Assembly: GCA_036782995.1 (NCBI GenBank)
Contig: DAIPXZ010000016.1
Location: forward strand, 1 to 26,937
From: DAIPXZ01 sp036782995
GTDB lineage: Bacteria > Bacillota > Clostridia > Saccharofermentanales > Saccharofermentanaceae
DNA: 26,937 bases
Direction of reading: 5' to 3'
Positions 15,062-22,906 of the stretch are shown here, piece by piece. Each line of letters begins with the position of its first letter. Within the stretch, counting starts at the first letter, position 1. The position numbers and the translations under genes were made by a program. A model generated the notes under the pieces. That model was not told the DNA's origin, ran no database searches, and saw nothing but the letters and a program-made list of their open reading frames with translations.

Positions 15062-16461
15062 GCTTTCTCATCCTCTAGTAAATCTATGCCGGTCTCACGA
15101 TTCGGATAAACTCCCGTAAAGCAAGCGTCGCAGAAATGATGGTCCTTGTCGCCAATCATCTCACCAAGAGTCGCTACATCGAGATATCCTAATGAATCTG
15201 CTCCGATAATTGCGGCGATTTCATCAACCGAATGCTGACAGGCAATCAAATTCTCACTGCTCGGCACATCCGTTCCGTAAAAGCAAGGATGCATAAAAGG
15301 CGGCGAGCTGATGCGCACATGCACCTCCGTCGCACCCGCATCCTTTAGCATGCGAACAATATTGGCAATTGTTGTACCACGAACAATCGAGTCGTCTATC
15401 ATGACCACGCGTTTACCGGCAACAGCCGATTCGACCGGATTCAGCTTAATCCGAACCGCTTCGCTTCGCATGGTTTGCTTCGGCTTGATAAACGTACGAC
15501 CGATATAACTATTCTTCACAAAACCGCGGACCAGTGGGATTCCGGATTCTTCACTGAAACCGCTCGCGGCATCGAGTCCCGATTCCGGCACACCGATAAC
15601 CACATCTGCCTCGACGGGGTGTTGTTGATAAAGAAGACGACCCGCTTTAATACGTGCCTCATAAACGCTTTTACCGTCAATACGGCTATCCGGACGTGCA
15701 AAATAAATATATTCGAAAATGCACATGTTCGCCTCGCGAACGCAGTGCGTTTTAATCGAACGAACGCCCGACTCATCGCACACAACAATTTCGCCCGGCA
15801 AAACATCGCGGATAAACTTAGCTCCTGCCGCATCAAGTGCGCATGTCTCTGATGCAAAAACAATCGAGTCTTCAATGCGTCCCATACAAAGTGGTTTGAA
15901 TCCATAGGGGTCACGAGCAGCAATCAGCTTTCGCGGACTCATAACCAGAAGAGCGTAGCCCCCCTGAATGGTGTGCATAACCGATTCAACCGCCTCCTCC
16001 ACCGAAGGAGTATGTGTGCGTTCCTTTGCAATAAGATATGCAATCACTTCCGAATCAACCGTCGTCTGGAATATAGCGCCCTCGTCTTCGAGCTTCTTAC
16101 GCAAAGAAATCGCATTCGTCAGATTGCCGTTATGCGCAAGTGAAAGAGTACCCTTCACATATTGCGTTACCAATGGCTGCGCATTAATGAATACACTGCC
16201 ACCGGCAGTCGAATATCGCACATGGCCAATCGAAATTGTGCCCTTCATACGGTCAAGAATATCATGTGAGAAAACCTCGCTGACCAAGCCCATATCCTTG
16301 TGACAACGAATAAAGCCATCATCATTGATGGCTATACCGCAGCTCTCCTGTCCGCGATGCTGTAAAGCAAAAAGTCCATAATAGGTAAGCGGGGCTATGG
16401 CAAGATTATTCCGATCAAAAATACCGAAAACGCCGCATTCCTCGTGTAGTGCATTCATCAT
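15058..16461 (-). CDS. purF: Amidophosphoribosyltransferase
   Basis: First committed step of purine synthesis: PRPP plus glutamine to phosphoribosylamine. The 467-residue product has a short propeptide before CGVFGIF, making Cys9 the N-terminal nucleophile after processing. The PRPP loop is VVMIDDSIVRGTT. Four Cys match the 4Fe-4S ligands of the Bacillus-type enzyme: one before IFEYIYFARPDS, one in PCFYGTD and two in FCDACFTG. It is a clostridial/Bacillus-type oxygen-sensitive form. Instead of purM or purD, the next gene is a HAD-GNAT fusion overlapping by four bases. AAGG precedes the ATG. Confidence 0.96.
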   Translation of the reverse strand: MMNALHEECGVFGIFDRNNLAIAPLTYYGLFALQHRGQESCGIAINDDGFIRCHKDMGLVSEVFSHDILDRMKGTISIGHVRYSTAGGSVFINAQPLVTQYVKGTLSLAHNGNLTNAISLRKKLEDEGAIFQTTVDSEVIAYLIAKERTHTPSVEEAVESVMHTIQGGYALLVMSPRKLIAARDPYGFKPLCMGRIEDSIVFASETCALDAAGAKFIRDVLPGEIVVCDESGVRSIKTHCVREANMCIFEYIYFARPDSRIDGKSVYEARIKAGRLLYQQHPVEADVVIGVPESGLDAASGFSEESGIPLVRGFVKNSYIGRTFIKPKQTMRSEAVRIKLNPVESAVAGKRVVMIDDSIVRGTTIANIVRMLKDAGATEVHVRISSPPFMHPCFYGTDVPSSENLIACQHSVDEIAAIIGADSLGYLDVATLGEMIGDKDHHFCDACFTGVYPNRETGIDLLEDEKA

Positions 16462-16544
16462 TGGGCCTTACCCCCCGTTTAAAAAAAGAAAGATGCGCCA
16501 CTTCCCTAGTCTGCAGGAAAGCATCCGCAATTTACCACTTGTAT

Positions 16545-16572
16545 ATTCTATCACGCGAATGATACGTGTCAA
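16545..16572 (-). promoter_or_regulatory. Promoter candidate for purF
   Basis: On the minus strand TTGACA (16567-16572) and TAGAAT (16545-16550) are separated by 16 bases, giving a leader of about 75-80 bases to purF. I saw no purine riboswitch-like folding in that short leader. Confidence 0.6.
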
Positions 16573-16582
16573 CGAACGAAAC

Positions 16583-16591
16583 TGCTATAAT
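16583..16591 (+). promoter_or_regulatory. Extended -10 promoter candidate for the radical SAM gene
   Basis: TGCTATAAT is an extended -10 element with a perfect TATAAT, 44 bases before the radical SAM start. No good -35 is visible. Its upstream region overlaps the -35 of the divergent purF promoter, so the two promoters are about back to back. Confidence 0.55.
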
Positions 16592-16635
16592 TGTTCTAGA
16601 CTTCTCCTCGAAAAAAACACGTCGGATGGTGCAAA

Positions 16636-17556
16636 ATGACGAACGAATACCCTTTCTTCTCCCAATACGACTCCTGTACGCTCTGTCCGCGTGCCTGCCA
16701 TGCGAACCGTTCCGTCGTTGGTGCAGCTCATTCAGCCCCACTTGGCGCATGTCAAATGTCATCCGAGCTTCGTATCGCCCGCTACGGACTTCACATGTGG
16801 GAAGAGCCCTGTCTTTCTGGTGACAAAGGCTCCGGCACTATTTTCTTTACTGGGTGTCCCTTACATTGCATCTTTTGTCAAAACGCCGCCATCAGCCGTG
16901 CCAACCTTCCCGGTCGCAGTTACTCCGTCGACGAGCTTTCCGACGCCATGCTTTCTCTCGAAGAACAAGGCGCTCTTAATATTAACCTCGTCACCGGCGT
17001 CCATTACGTCCCTCACATCATCGCGGCCTTGGATTGCGCCCGTGCCCACGGGCTAAAGCTCCCTGTTATCTATAACTCCGGCGGTTACGAATCAATAAAC
17101 ACACTTTCTATGCTCGATGGCTACATCGATATCTATCTCCCGGACATGAAATTCTTCTCCACGAAGCTTTCTACCACACTCGCCAAGGTCCCCGACTATT
17201 TCGAACGAGCAAAGGAAGCCATAGCCGTCATGTACGCCCAAGTCGGCAAGCAACAATTTGACAAAGATGGCATCCTGCAAAAAGGGCTCATTGTAAGGCA
17301 TCTCGTTCTGCCCGGCGAAATATTTGACTCCAAGCACATACTGGATTATCTCTGTTCCACTTACGGAAACGATATTACGATAAGCCTCATGAACCAATAC
17401 ACTCCCATGCCTGATATGGAAGGTCGCCTCGCACGAGCCGTCCTACCGCGTGAATACGATACACTTGTCGATTATCTCGCCAATCTTGGCCAGACAAACG
17501 CATACACACAAGAAAACGGGACCGTCTCAGAAAGCTTCATTCCGGATTTTGAATGA
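16636..17556 (+). CDS. PflX-like radical SAM protein (COG1313 type)
   Basis: A 306-residue radical SAM protein related to pyruvate formate-lyase activating enzymes. The cluster motif GCPLHCIFCQN provides Cys74, Cys78 and Cys81. An N-terminal Cys group (CTLCPRAC at 14-21, Cys39) and the family stretch EEPCLSGDKGSGTIFFTG precede it; YNSGGYES and DIYLPDMKFF follow. This layout is that of the COG1313 PflX group, whose substrate is not established. It is the only convincing plus-strand gene, divergent from purF, and ends at a bidirectional terminator. Ribosome binding (GGATGG) is weak. Confidence 0.85.
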   Translation: MTNEYPFFSQYDSCTLCPRACHANRSVVGAAHSAPLGACQMSSELRIARYGLHMWEEPCLSGDKGSGTIFFTGCPLHCIFCQNAAISRANLPGRSYSVDELSDAMLSLEEQGALNINLVTGVHYVPHIIAALDCARAHGLKLPVIYNSGGYESINTLSMLDGYIDIYLPDMKFFSTKLSTTLAKVPDYFERAKEAIAVMYAQVGKQQFDKDGILQKGLIVRHLVLPGEIFDSKHILDYLCSTYGNDITISLMNQYTPMPDMEGRLARAVLPREYDTLVDYLANLGQTNAYTQENGTVSESFIPDFE

Positions 17557-17612
17557 ACCCTGAGTATTTCATATACCTATATTCAAAGAAGTAAAATCAC
17601 TACACCGCACTA

Positions 17613-17637
17613 AAAAGCGTCGCAAAGCGACGCTTTT
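17613..17637. terminator. Bidirectional intrinsic terminator
   Basis: AAAAGCGTCGC and GCGACGCTTTT form a perfect 11-bp stem with an AAA loop. T runs flank it on both strands. It serves the plus-strand radical SAM gene and the minus-strand VOC/deaminase gene, which converge here. Confidence 0.9.
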
Positions 17638-17694
17638 GTTGATAGTTGTATGGCTCTTATCCGATGCTAGCGATTATATTCTCCGGTTATCGTC

Positions 17695-18471
17695 TCACGC
17701 CCACCACATTGGCAACAATTCACCAAGTCGTACGGTTTTCACCTCCGGATAATCGATGAGAATTTCAATATTCGCACTATCCTTTGAAAGCTGCATCATA
17801 AACTCACGACATGCCCCACATGGCGCACCAACGCTTCCGTCTTCCATGACGGCAGCGAGCTTGACAATCTCCGTCTCGCCATGTGTCAACATCGTGGAAA
17901 TGGCGTTACGCTCTGCACACATGCCAAGAGAAGATGCCGTATCCATGCAAATACCCGTGTAAATATTTCCTTCTCGCGTGATGACGGCAGCCCCCACTTC
18001 ACCGATGCGAACAGTTGGTGAAATATCACGTGGGCGAATTACGGATTTAGCGCGCGAATACAGTTCTTCCCAGATATGATCATCACTTTCATTCCAAGCT
18101 TTCATACCGAATACTAAACGACGTCCGTCAATATCGCGAATAGTAAACTCATAATTATGGTAATCCGTCATGTGAAGCGGCTCTACAATCTCCACGCCTG
18201 CCGCACGAAATTCCGCTTCTAGTGCCGCTTGATCGCTTACGATAATGTACACATCTTCGCCGTAACCATATTGTTCGGTGTTTGAAATTACAGAATCGGC
18301 TTTCGTGCTTTCCGTAAGAATCACTTCGATACCATCGCGATAAAGGCACACGTGCGGATATTGAACGTCGAGGTAATCAACGCGACGAAAACCAAGCTTG
18401 TCTTCGTAATACTCTGCCGTCTTTCGGATATCAGGTACAGGGAAAACCGGATGAGACGCATAGATTCTCAT
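17695..18471 (-). CDS. VOC (glyoxalase/bleomycin-resistance-like) domain fused to cytidine-deaminase-like domain
   Basis: A 258-residue two-domain protein. Residues 1 to about 125 are a vicinal-oxygen-chelate domain (HPVFPVPDIRKTAEYYEDKL, YGEDVYIIVSD and FTIRDIDGRRLVFGM), most like the bleomycin-resistance branch. Residues 130-258 are a zinc nucleoside-deaminase-like domain with CAERNA (Cys185, Glu187) and PCGACREF (Cys218, Cys221), the full three-Cys plus Glu centre of tetrameric cytidine deaminases. The C-terminus LGELLPMWW also resembles that group, including blasticidin-S deaminases. AAGGG lies upstream of the ATG. It is the last gene of a unit with two zinc-ribbon proteins. Substrates are unknown; antibiotic modification is only one possibility. 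Confidence 0.87.
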   Translation of the reverse strand: MRIYASHPVFPVPDIRKTAEYYEDKLGFRRVDYLDVQYPHVCLYRDGIEVILTESTKADSVISNTEQYGYGEDVYIIVSDQAALEAEFRAAGVEIVEPLHMTDYHNYEFTIRDIDGRRLVFGMKAWNESDDHIWEELYSRAKSVIRPRDISPTVRIGEVGAAVITREGNIYTGICMDTASSLGMCAERNAISTMLTHGETEIVKLAAVMEDGSVGAPCGACREFMMQLSKDSANIEILIDYPEVKTVRLGELLPMWWA

Positions 18472-18529
18472 ATTTTACCCTTTCAAATAACTGGTTAATC
18501 ACCAGCATTGCGCTTCATTAATAGTTTCA

Positions 18530-19120
18530 TTAAACGATATCATCAAACTTTAAATCATCATCCAGATTATAGTTTTCAACATTGGATGCTACTGCGGCAG
18601 GATCAATAATTTCCTCTTCCTCAATTGTCTCTTCGAGAACATCCTCTGACGCAATCGGGTTTTCACTGGCAGTCGGTACTGCCGTTGGTTCTTTCTTGAT
18701 ATTTACGGCGGGGTCGTATGGCACAGTAGCGAATGCTCCACAATACATACACTTCACTTGGAAAGGCGCTACCTTCTTCATCAGACGTCCGCAAGAAGTG
18801 CATTGCACTTTGTCATCGGATTCTTTTGCCTTATTCGTTTCATTAAGAACTAAGGCGATAATCGCATTCAGTTCTTCATTTGTGTACCCCTTTTCCAAAA
18901 GGAGTGCCCAGAACGCACGGTACATCTTCTCCATCACTTCTACACGATCCGAAAGCTGCTCCAATGTGCGGTTTGCCTTCGTCACCAAAGCGTTTCGATT
19001 CGTAGGATCGAGATCTCCGACGATTGTTTTTACCATCGTCCTTTCAGACTCATTTAATTCACTATAGATTTCGTCGTCGCCGCCTTGCGCATAGTCTTCT
19101 TTCCATTCATTCTCACTCAT
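18530..19120 (-). CDS. Zinc-ribbon protein with helical N-terminus and acidic tail
   Basis: Unrecognised 196-residue soluble protein. Residues 20-100 look helical (EQLSDRVEVMEKMYRAFWAL). A four-Cys zinc ribbon follows: CTSCG (107, 110) and CMYCG (124, 127), with 13 residues between the pairs. The last 50 residues are strongly acidic and low in complexity (EETIEEEEIID). The start has GGAGGAG upstream, and the gene is 18 bases downstream of another zinc-ribbon gene with the same Cys spacing. Such proteins can bind nucleic acids or protein partners, but nothing here decides between them. Confidence 0.75.
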   Translation of the reverse strand: MSENEWKEDYAQGGDDEIYSELNESERTMVKTIVGDLDPTNRNALVTKANRTLEQLSDRVEVMEKMYRAFWALLLEKGYTNEELNAIIALVLNETNKAKESDDKVQCTSCGRLMKKVAPFQVKCMYCGAFATVPYDPAVNIKKEPTAVPTASENPIASEDVLEETIEEEEIIDPAAVASNVENYNLDDDLKFDDIV

Positions 19121-19138
19121 GATAGGATTCTCCTCCGC

Positions 19139-19507
19139 TCAATTTTTCCCGTATGGATTTTCGATCATGTCATGACCGCAATAAATGCATTTATATCCGA
19201 AAACTGTACTGTCTTGTAATCGTTTTCCGCAGTTCTCACACCGACGAATAACCAATTCCGGCGTCTTATGCCGATTGATTGCTGTAATCGCTTTATCGAT
19301 GCTGCTCGATGCCTCATCAAAAGAAGTATCGTGGTTCTCTGCCCAACGCCAGAAAGTATATCCGAATACCTCCACGTTATTGATACGACGTTCTAGCAGT
19401 ACGACATCCGCGTTCAGCTTTTCCACATCGCGCACATCGCCCGCGATGATATTCATCGCGCGTAAAATGAAGTCTTGCTTGTTATTATATCCAGGAATAT
19501 CCTCCAT
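19139..19507 (-). CDS. Small zinc-ribbon protein
   Basis: Unrecognised 122-residue soluble protein. A helical N-terminal part (VRDVEKLNADVVLLERRINN, then FWRWAENHD) is followed by a C-terminal zinc ribbon CENCG (90, 93) and CIYCG (107, 110). The Cys spacing, the Trp-containing helix before it and the order of parts match the next gene, so the two are probably distant paralogues. GGGAGG lies before the ATG. It leads a probable three-gene unit with the VOC/deaminase fusion. Confidence 0.75.
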   Translation of the reverse strand: MEDIPGYNNKQDFILRAMNIIAGDVRDVEKLNADVVLLERRINNVEVFGYTFWRWAENHDTSFDEASSSIDKAITAINRHKTPELVIRRCENCGKRLQDSTVFGYKCIYCGHDMIENPYGKN

Positions 19508-19540
19508 ACAGATTCCCTCCCGACGTAAAACTCTATAAAT

Positions 19541-19569
19541 AATTTAGTACACTTTGCCGCATTTGACAA
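19541..19569 (-). promoter_or_regulatory. Promoter candidate for the zinc-ribbon unit
   Basis: On the minus strand TTGTCA (19564-19569) and TAAATT (19541-19546) are separated by 17 bases, about 34 bases before the start codon. The -10 is imperfect. Confidence 0.4.
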
Positions 19570-19609
19570 TCCTTTCGAAGTCTTCTATTTCAATATATTA
19601 ATTCATTCT

Positions 19610-19642
19610 GTAGAAAAGAATAGCACCCCTTTCGAGGTGCTA
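19610..19642 (-). terminator. Intrinsic terminator after larC
   Basis: On the minus strand TAGCACC and GGTGCTA form a 7-bp stem, with an inner C/G-rich loop, followed by the T-rich TTCTTTTC. It lies about 32 bases beyond the larC stop. Confidence 0.75.
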
Positions 19643-19673
19643 TACGAATGGCAATTCAGACTAATTTTCTACG

Positions 19674-20996
19674 TTATTTTTTTTCGAGCAATTCTCTAAC
19701 CTCTTCGATGGAAAGACCCTTTGCGGAGGCGATTTTAGCTAGGTCATCATATTCATATTTCGAACGGGTCACGCCATAGCCCTCCGCGGTTTTTCGCCGC
19801 ACATCGCCGTATGGAGTAGTAATAGTATCGATTGTACGCGCCAAAACACAACGGTTACAGGCAATCTCTCGAATACCAATAGTCGTCGTATACTTGAACA
19901 GGGCGTTTACAATGCTCTCACGAGCCTGTTCACGACAAAGCACGCAAAGCAAAGTGCCCGGACGAGATTTTTTCATGCCGATTGGTACAGTAAACACATC
20001 CAGTGCACCGGTTTCAAAAAGGCTACTCATGGCAAAGCCGATTTCCTCGGCGGTCATGTCGTCCACATTACAATGAAGCTCTACTACGCGGTCTTGCTGA
20101 TCTGCTGTTTCACCCAGCAAAGCACGGACACAGTTTGCCGCTTCAAAGTCTTTCTTCCCCATGCCATAGCCGATGGCCTCGATTTTCATGACTGGCATGT
20201 CACCGAAGCTTTTAGCAAAATACTTAAGTAACGCGGCTCCCGTGGGCGTGCACAGCTCGCCTTTTACGCTACCGCCATAGATGGGTACATCACGCAGGAT
20301 GTAAGCCGTCGCAGGTGCGGGGACAGGAAGAATGCCATGGGCGCATGTAACTTGACCACTGCCCACATGAACGGGAGAAACGACAACCTGCTGTGGCGCA
20401 AGCTTTTCCATAAGCAAGCAAACAGCGGTAATGTCGGCGATTGCGTCCATTGTACCAACCTCGTGAAAATGGATGTCGATGACTGGGACGCCGTGTGCAA
20501 CACTCTCCGCCTCGGCAATCAGCTGGTAGACACCAAGGACGTCCTTTTTTACCTTGTCTGAAATCTTCAACGTCTCAATAATGTGCTCGATGTCATGCAT
20601 TCCGCTGTGGTGATGCGGATGCTCATGATTGTGATGATGGCCGTCGTCATGCGGCTCGTCGTGGTGATGGTGGTGTCCGTGCTCGTGTTCATGCTCATGN
20701 NNNNNNNNNNNNNNNNNNNNNNNNNNNNNNNNNNNNNNNNNNNNNNNNNNNNNNNNNNNNNNNNNNNNNNNNNNNNNNNNNNNNNNNNNNNNNNNNNNNC
20801 CGCCAATCTTCACAGAGATATGTGTACCCGTTATTCCGCATTTGACCGAGGCCTCTTTAGTAATGCAAACATCGGGAATGCCAAGGCTGTTCATTTCCTT
20901 GATAAATGCATCCTTGTCGGGAAGTAGCTCAAGAAGCGCCGCTGTCAGCATATCGCCTGCCGCCCCCATGCCACAGTCCAAATAAATGGTTTTCAT
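19674..20996 (-). CDS. larC: Nickel insertion protein LarC (interrupted by an assembly gap)
   Basis: Inserts nickel into the pincer nucleotide cofactor of lactate racemase-type enzymes, in a CTP-dependent step in the characterised protein. The N-terminus YLDCGMGAAGDMLTAALLE and later DIHFHEVGTMDAIADI, LCTPTGAALLKYF and ELHCNVDDMTAEEIG are diagnostic. A His-rich segment (HEHEHEHGHHHHH and more) lies in the first third, typical of nickel-handling proteins. Exactly 100 N fill 20700-20799 within that segment, so the true length and frame across it are unknown; both flanks are in the same frame as given. In Lactobacillus plantarum larC is split and joined by frameshifting; here the region beyond the gap is one open frame. 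The ATG overlaps the larB end by four bases. Confidence 0.92.
   Translation of the reverse strand: MKTIYLDCGMGAAGDMLTAALLELLPDKDAFIKEMNSLGIPDVCITKEASVKCGITGTHISVKIGXXXXXXXXXXXXXXXXXXXXXXXXXXXXXXXXXXHEHEHEHGHHHHHDEPHDDGHHHNHEHPHHHSGMHDIEHIIETLKISDKVKKDVLGVYQLIAEAESVAHGVPVIDIHFHEVGTMDAIADITAVCLLMEKLAPQQVVVSPVHVGSGQVTCAHGILPVPAPATAYILRDVPIYGGSVKGELCTPTGAALLKYFAKSFGDMPVMKIEAIGYGMGKKDFEAANCVRALLGETADQQDRVVELHCNVDDMTAEEIGFAMSSLFETGALDVFTVPIGMKKSRPGTLLCVLCREQARESIVNALFKYTTTIGIREIACNRCVLARTIDTITTPYGDVRRKTAEGYGVTRSKYEYDDLAKIASAKGLSIEEVRELLEKK
20700..20799. other. Assembly gap of 100 N
   Basis: A run of exactly 100 undetermined bases, the usual placeholder for a scaffold gap of unknown size. It falls next to a repetitive CAT/GAG-codon tract in larC, a plausible cause of the assembly break. 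Confidence 0.98.
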
Positions 20997-21745
20997 CTCT
21001 TCACCTCCATGTGATTAATCATATGCGCCATATAGCCAGCGCCAAAACCGTTGTCAATATTGACAACCGAAACGCCGCTTGCGCAAGAATTGAGCATTGA
21101 AAGCAGTGCCGATAATCCCTGAAAGGAGGCACCATAGCCCACGCTTGTCGGAACGGCAATTACAGGGCAATCAGCAAGCCCGCCGATGACGCTGGCAAGC
21201 GCGCCCTCCATACCCGCAATAGCAATGATTACACTTGCGCTCATTATTTCGTCACTATGAGCGAGCATTCGGTGCAGACCTGCAACCCCCACATCGTAAA
21301 GTCGTGTGACTTCGTTTCCGAGAGCCTCGGCAGTGAGAGCCGCCTCCTCTGCTACCGGGATGTCACTTGTGCCTCCGGTTGCAACAACAATTTTTCCTAT
21401 ACCGTCCGGCTTTGGCAATGTGCCGATAATGCCGATTCTTGCATCAGAATGATAGTCGAGCGGATAGCTTTTTTCGATAATTTCGGCTGATTCTTGCGAT
21501 AGCCTTGTAATAAGAATTGTATTTTGGTTGTTCTTTTGAAGTGTTTCGGCAATGGTGATGATTTGTTCCGGTGTTTTTCCTGCACCATAGATGATTTCTG
21601 CTACACCCTGACGAAGCTTACGGTGTAAGTCCACCTTTGCGAAGCCTATGTCCTCAAAAGGCGCAACCTTGAGCTTCATCACGGCATCCTCTACCGAAAT
21701 AGTTCCGTCTTTGACGCCCTCTAGTATTTGCTTTATATCATTCAT
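20993..21745 (-). CDS. larB: Pyridinium-3,5-biscarboxylic acid mononucleotide synthase LarB
   Basis: Carboxylates and hydrolyses nicotinic acid adenine dinucleotide, the first step to the nickel-pincer cofactor. The 250-residue product is AIR-carboxylase-like: VATGGTSDIPVAEEAALTAE, DVGVAGLHRML, GMEGALASVIGGL and AVPTSVGYGASFQGL. Cys221 in LNSCASG matches the position of the catalytic Cys in the Lactobacillus enzyme, and VVNIDNGFGAG follows. The ATG at 21745 has GGAGG six bases upstream; an earlier in-frame ATG gives an unrelated extension. It overlaps larE by eight bases and larC by four. Confidence 0.95.
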   Translation of the reverse strand: MNDIKQILEGVKDGTISVEDAVMKLKVAPFEDIGFAKVDLHRKLRQGVAEIIYGAGKTPEQIITIAETLQKNNQNTILITRLSQESAEIIEKSYPLDYHSDARIGIIGTLPKPDGIGKIVVATGGTSDIPVAEEAALTAEALGNEVTRLYDVGVAGLHRMLAHSDEIMSASVIIAIAGMEGALASVIGGLADCPVIAVPTSVGYGASFQGLSALLSMLNSCASGVSVVNIDNGFGAGYMAHMINHMEVKR

Positions 21746-22487
21746 CTCGTGCCTCCATATCCAGTACCACCGAAGCAAATTGATTCTTTAGCTTTTCCAC
21801 GATATAACGTCTGTTTGCCATAAGCATATCATACTGAGATGAAGTTACTTGTATCTTAGCAGTGTCTCCCACGCATCGAACACGAAAGTCGGTGAAGCCC
21901 AGTGAAAAAAGATAATCCTCTGCCCACTCGATGCGTGCAAGCTTTTTTAGGGTGATTCGCTCACCTGTTGGTATCCTTGTTGCAAGGCAGGCATAGGCGG
22001 GCTTATTCCACGTAAACAATCCTGCGTCCTTTGACAATCGACGGATGTCAATCTTTGTCAGCCCGCACTCTCGCAGAGGAGAAAGGACAGAAAGCTCCTG
22101 CAACGCTTTCATTCCGGGGCGGTCATCTACATCGTCGGAAGCGTTTGTTCCGTCAAGCAGTATGTGATATCCGTCCATGACGGCTTGTTGGGCGATTGTA
22201 GAAAAAATGCTTTTCTTGCAATGGTAACAGCGGTCAAGCGGATTCTCCGTAATTGTTGTGTTACATAAGACATCTACTTCAATAATCTGCAAATCGGCTC
22301 GGAGTTCTCGCGCCATACGTTTCGCATCTTCCAGCTCAAACTGCGGTTGAAAGGCGGACTTCACATAGTACGCTCGGATATCAGCTCCGCTTTGGATAGC
22401 GGCATACAGAAGATAGGCAGAATCCACGCCGCCAGAAAACGCTAATGCGACTTTTTTGTGCGCTTGAAAGAACTCTGACAGACCCAT
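21738..22487 (-). CDS. larE: Sulfur transferase LarE
   Basis: ATP-dependent enzyme that converts the carboxylates of the LarB product to thiocarboxylates. In 249 residues, the PP-loop SGGVDS is at 18-23, followed by CYHCKK (Cys87, Cys90), DGTNASDD and PAYACLATRIPTGERI (Cys167). Some LarE proteins give up sulfur from one Cys (the Cys176 type of L. plantarum); others use three Cys to hold a 4Fe-4S cluster. The CxxC plus Cys167 arrangement here favours the cluster type. GAGGTG precedes the ATG. It leads larE-larB-larC; larA is not in the window. Confidence 0.93.
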   Translation of the reverse strand: MGLSEFFQAHKKVALAFSGGVDSAYLLYAAIQSGADIRAYYVKSAFQPQFELEDAKRMARELRADLQIIEVDVLCNTTITENPLDRCYHCKKSIFSTIAQQAVMDGYHILLDGTNASDDVDDRPGMKALQELSVLSPLRECGLTKIDIRRLSKDAGLFTWNKPAYACLATRIPTGERITLKKLARIEWAEDYLFSLGFTDFRVRCVGDTAKIQVTSSQYDMLMANRRYIVEKLKNQFASVVLDMEARDE

Positions 22488-22523
22488 TCGGTCACCTCAC
22501 TATGAAAAGGCATTTGTATTGCC

Positions 22524-22529
22524 ATTATA
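22524..22529 (-). promoter_or_regulatory. -10 element candidate for larE-larB-larC
   Basis: A perfect TATAAT on the minus strand, 36 bases before the larE start and just after the terminator of the preceding unit. No convincing -35 is visible at 16-18 bases, so an activator may be needed or the site may be chance. Confidence 0.4.
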
Positions 22530-22541
22530 CTCTATTCACAT

Positions 22542-22573
22542 AAAAAAGAGGCTACACACCGTAATGTGTAGCC
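22542..22573 (-). terminator. Intrinsic terminator after the small membrane-protein genes
   Basis: On the minus strand GGCTACACA and TGTGTAGCC form a perfect 9-bp stem with a six-base loop, followed by CTC and six T residues. It separates the membrane-protein pair from larE. Confidence 0.9.
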
Positions 22574-22591
22574 GTCCTTCATATCGATTTT

Positions 22592-22906
22592 TTACTTCTT
22601 TTTGAACAGGGCTGCCTTGACAACACCTTTCGGATCTTTAATTAGGAGAATGATAATCCAAATCAAAAGACCAAGTGCCACGACCGAGAGTCCAAGGTAG
22701 AAATCATTGAGCATGTCCACCGGTGCGGGAGTAAAATATTCTTCGCGAAGCTCTACATATTCAAAGATAGCATCCACAAGCCACATGATTGATGCGCCCC
22801 AGTATAGCCAGCAAAGAATGCCGACCTTCATTTCATTCTTGGGTGCATTCTTATACCAAATTATGGTGCATATGATAGCGGCAAAAAGAGTAGAAAGTAG
22901 TGTCAT
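22592..22906 (-). CDS. Small membrane protein of unknown function
   Basis: A 104-residue protein with three probable membrane segments (about 2-18, 28-45 and 69-90) and a basic C-terminal tail (KKK). A short acidic loop (EYVELREEYF) separates segments two and three. Its ATG overlaps the stop of the upstream membrane-protein gene by four bases, so the two probably form a complex or act together. I do not recognise a named family. The neighbouring lar genes are in a separate transcription unit, so a link to nickel or lactate is only positional. Confidence 0.75.
   Translation of the reverse strand: MTLLSTLFAAIICTIIWYKNAPKNEMKVGILCWLYWGASIMWLVDAIFEYVELREEYFTPAPVDMLNDFYLGLSVVALGLLIWIIILLIKDPKGVVKAALFKKK

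Noticed and set aside
19674..20660. A programmed frameshift in larC as in Lactobacillus
   Set aside because: The frame is continuous from the His-rich tract to the C-terminus, so no frameshift is needed in the visible part.
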